64,000 bases of DNA from an uncultured Erythrobacter sp. (GTDB lineage Bacteria > Pseudomonadota > Alphaproteobacteria > Sphingomonadales > Sphingomonadaceae). A program made the translations under genes and the position numbers. The notes below the pieces were generated by a model. That model was not told the origin of the DNA and did not search any database. It was given only the letters and a program-made list of their open reading frames with translations. The stretch spans positions 1,488,001 to 1,552,000 of the forward strand of contig CANNBH010000001.1 of assembly GCA_947502815.1 (NCBI GenBank), written 5' to 3'. This document shows, one piece after another, positions 62,978-64,000 of the stretch. Position 1 is the stretch's first letter; each line of letters begins with the position of its first letter.

Positions 62978-63613
62978 ATGGGGTTGGGGACTTGGTACGA
63001 TGCGCATGTGATGCCGCGCCTTATCCGCTGCGTTTGCGGCACGGGTCAGGTGATGAAACGCCGGTCAGCCATTGTGCCATTGGCACGCGGCGACGTGTTT
63101 GAATTGGGCTGTGGCGGCGGCATCAATCAGGAATTCTACGACGTCAACGCCATCACATCCTTTGCCGGAATTGATCCGCATGGCGCATTGTTGGAAAACG
63201 CGAGAGAAACGGCGCAGGTCAAAGGTTGGCCCGCCGATCTGCGCGAAGGGATTGGGGAAGATATTCCGTTCCCATCAAGCTTTTTCGATACGGTCGTGTG
63301 CACTTTCACCTTGTGCTCTGTGCAAGAGCCGGGCCGGGTGCTGTCCGAAATGCACCGCATTTTGCGCCCCGGCGGTCAGGTCCTGTTTTTGGAACATGGC
63401 CGTTCACCCGATACCGATGTTGCCAAATGGCAGGACCGGATTGAGCCGGTTTGGAAACGAATGGCAGGCGGCTGCCATTTGACCCGGCCAATTGGGTCGG
63501 CGTTTCGCGGGGCGGGATTTGAAGTGGAACCGATGGGGCAGGGGTATCTGCCCAAGGCTCCCAAATTTGCGATGTGGAACGAATGGGGCGTGGCGCGGCG
63601 ACCCGGCATTTGA
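62978..63613 (+). CDS. class I SAM-dependent methyltransferase
   Basis: The 211-residue methyltransferase has the SAM motif VFELGCGGGINQEF (residues 40-53), the acidic end of strand 2 in FAGIDPHGALLENA, and post-I motifs TVVCTFTLCSV and LRPGGQVLFLEH. The N- and C-terminal parts (AMWNEWGVARRPG) match methyltransferases close to the UbiE/phosphatidylethanolamine methyltransferase group. The substrate is unknown. A strong terminator lies 37 bp after its stop. Confidence 0.85.
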   Translation: MGLGTWYDAHVMPRLIRCVCGTGQVMKRRSAIVPLARGDVFELGCGGGINQEFYDVNAITSFAGIDPHGALLENARETAQVKGWPADLREGIGEDIPFPSSFFDTVVCTFTLCSVQEPGRVLSEMHRILRPGGQVLFLEHGRSPDTDVAKWQDRIEPVWKRMAGGCHLTRPIGSAFRGAGFEVEPMGQGYLPKAPKFAMWNEWGVARRPGI

Positions 63614-63650
63614 GTGCCGTTTGATACAGGTTTTGTAATGGCAAAGAAAA

Positions 63651-63685
63651 GGGGCCGGGAAAGCGAACTTTCCCGGCCCCTTTTT
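63651..63685. terminator. strong rho-independent terminator, bidirectional
   Basis: A perfect 13-bp stem (GGGGCCGGGAAAG / CTTTCCCGGCCCC) with a CGAA tetraloop and a TTTTT tail on the plus strand. On the minus strand the complement of AAAGAAAA gives TTTTCTTT after the stem. It would end transcripts of both the methyltransferase (plus) and the RNase E gene (minus). Confidence 0.9.
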
Positions 63686-63698
63686 AAAATTGTGCAGT

Positions 63699-64000
63699 TT
63701 ATTCGCCGAAGGTGCGCTGCCACCAACCGCGCTTGCGCGGTCCCGACGCGTCTGAACCGCCTTCGGTGCCTCCGCTTTCAGCCTGATCCGAACTCGCCGC
63801 GGCAGCGGGTTCAGCTTCCGCTTTTGGGGCCTCTGCCTGAGTCTCAGCGGCCGGTTCTTCGACTTTCTTCTTGCGCGGAGCGCGCTTGCGCTTGGGCTTT
63901 TCTGCCGGGGCTTCCTCAGCCGCAGGCTCTTCGCCCTTTGGTTCCTCGGTTTCTGCCGCCGGCTCTTCGACCTTCTTCTTGCGAGGGGCCCGTTTGCGCT
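63699..64000 (-). CDS. rne: ribonuclease E, C-terminal end (partial)
   Basis: The stop TAA is at 63699-63701 and the frame is open to the window edge (about 99 codons). The end RKRGWWQRTFGE is the terminus typical of RNase E/G in Sphingomonadales. Before it is a disordered Lys/Arg and Glu/Pro/Ala-rich tail in which KRAPRKKKVEEPAAET occurs twice. This tail is the scaffold and RNA-binding region of the degradosome; the catalytic part lies outside the window. The call rests on the tail alone, so a different protein with a similar tail is possible. Confidence 0.72.
   Translation of the reverse strand, partial: RKRAPRKKKVEEPAAETEEPKGEEPAAEEAPAEKPKRKRAPRKKKVEEPAAETQAEAPKAEAEPAAAASSDQAESGGTEGGSDASGPRKRGWWQRTFGE

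Overview
The window reads as chromosome of an alphaproteobacterium, most likely order Sphingomonadales (Erythrobacteraceae-like). The evidence is the exosortase A (XrtA) exopolysaccharide locus in the gene order usual for sphingomonads, an RNase E tail ending in a GWWQRTFGE-type terminus, a GTTC-N7-GTTC-type SOS box, and dense co-directional operons of moderately high GC content. No insertion sequence, CRISPR array, rRNA or intact tRNA was seen.

Layout. 0-17.8 kb is housekeeping: rppH with an HSL-type hydrolase, photolyase, a cyclopropane-fatty-acid-synthase-like gene, a lipoprotein serine hydrolase, a PilZ protein, purF with an SDR, lolC/lolD, glutathione peroxidase, dnaE, and an AlkK-like acyl-CoA ligase. 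17.8-22.3 kb is looser: about 640 bp without a gene that holds an inverted repeat and a tRNA-like 5' half, then a GNAT protein, a secreted hypothetical protein divergent from an XRE-cupin regulator, a small alpha/beta hydrolase, and an SplB-like radical SAM gene with a LexA-type box directly before its start. 22.4-34 kb is housekeeping again: moaB, slt, a UDG-like gene, ETF-QO, ispE, N-formylglutamate amidohydrolase, ilvD, nnr, and an RNA m5U-type methyltransferase.

34-52 kb is the XrtA locus. Four minus-strand genes (two hydrolases, an acyl carrier protein, a GNAT protein) diverge from a plus-strand run: AMP ligase, PLP decarboxylase, Wza-like export lipoprotein, chain-length determinant, tyrosine autokinase, TIGR03016-type outer-membrane protein, AAA ATPase, polysaccharide deacetylase, FemAB protein, TIGR03087-type glycosyltransferase, exosortase A and an AsnB-like amidotransferase. 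Together they would make, modify, export and anchor a surface polymer. Right after it, 222 bp away, is an RpfF-like (DSF synthase type) crotonase with both expected Glu residues at the expected 20-residue spacing. This suggests fatty-acid signalling next to a biofilm-type locus.

52-64 kb: zapE, a thioesterase and sdhB on the minus strand; an SDR; a 1055-residue secreted protein built almost wholly from curlin-like 11-residue half-repeats; an ATP-grasp ligase divergent from a PLP enzyme and a methyltransferase; and the C-terminal end of RNase E running off the edge. Functional calls rest on motif recognition by eye. Starts were moved from the longest reading frame where an internal start with better context was visible.
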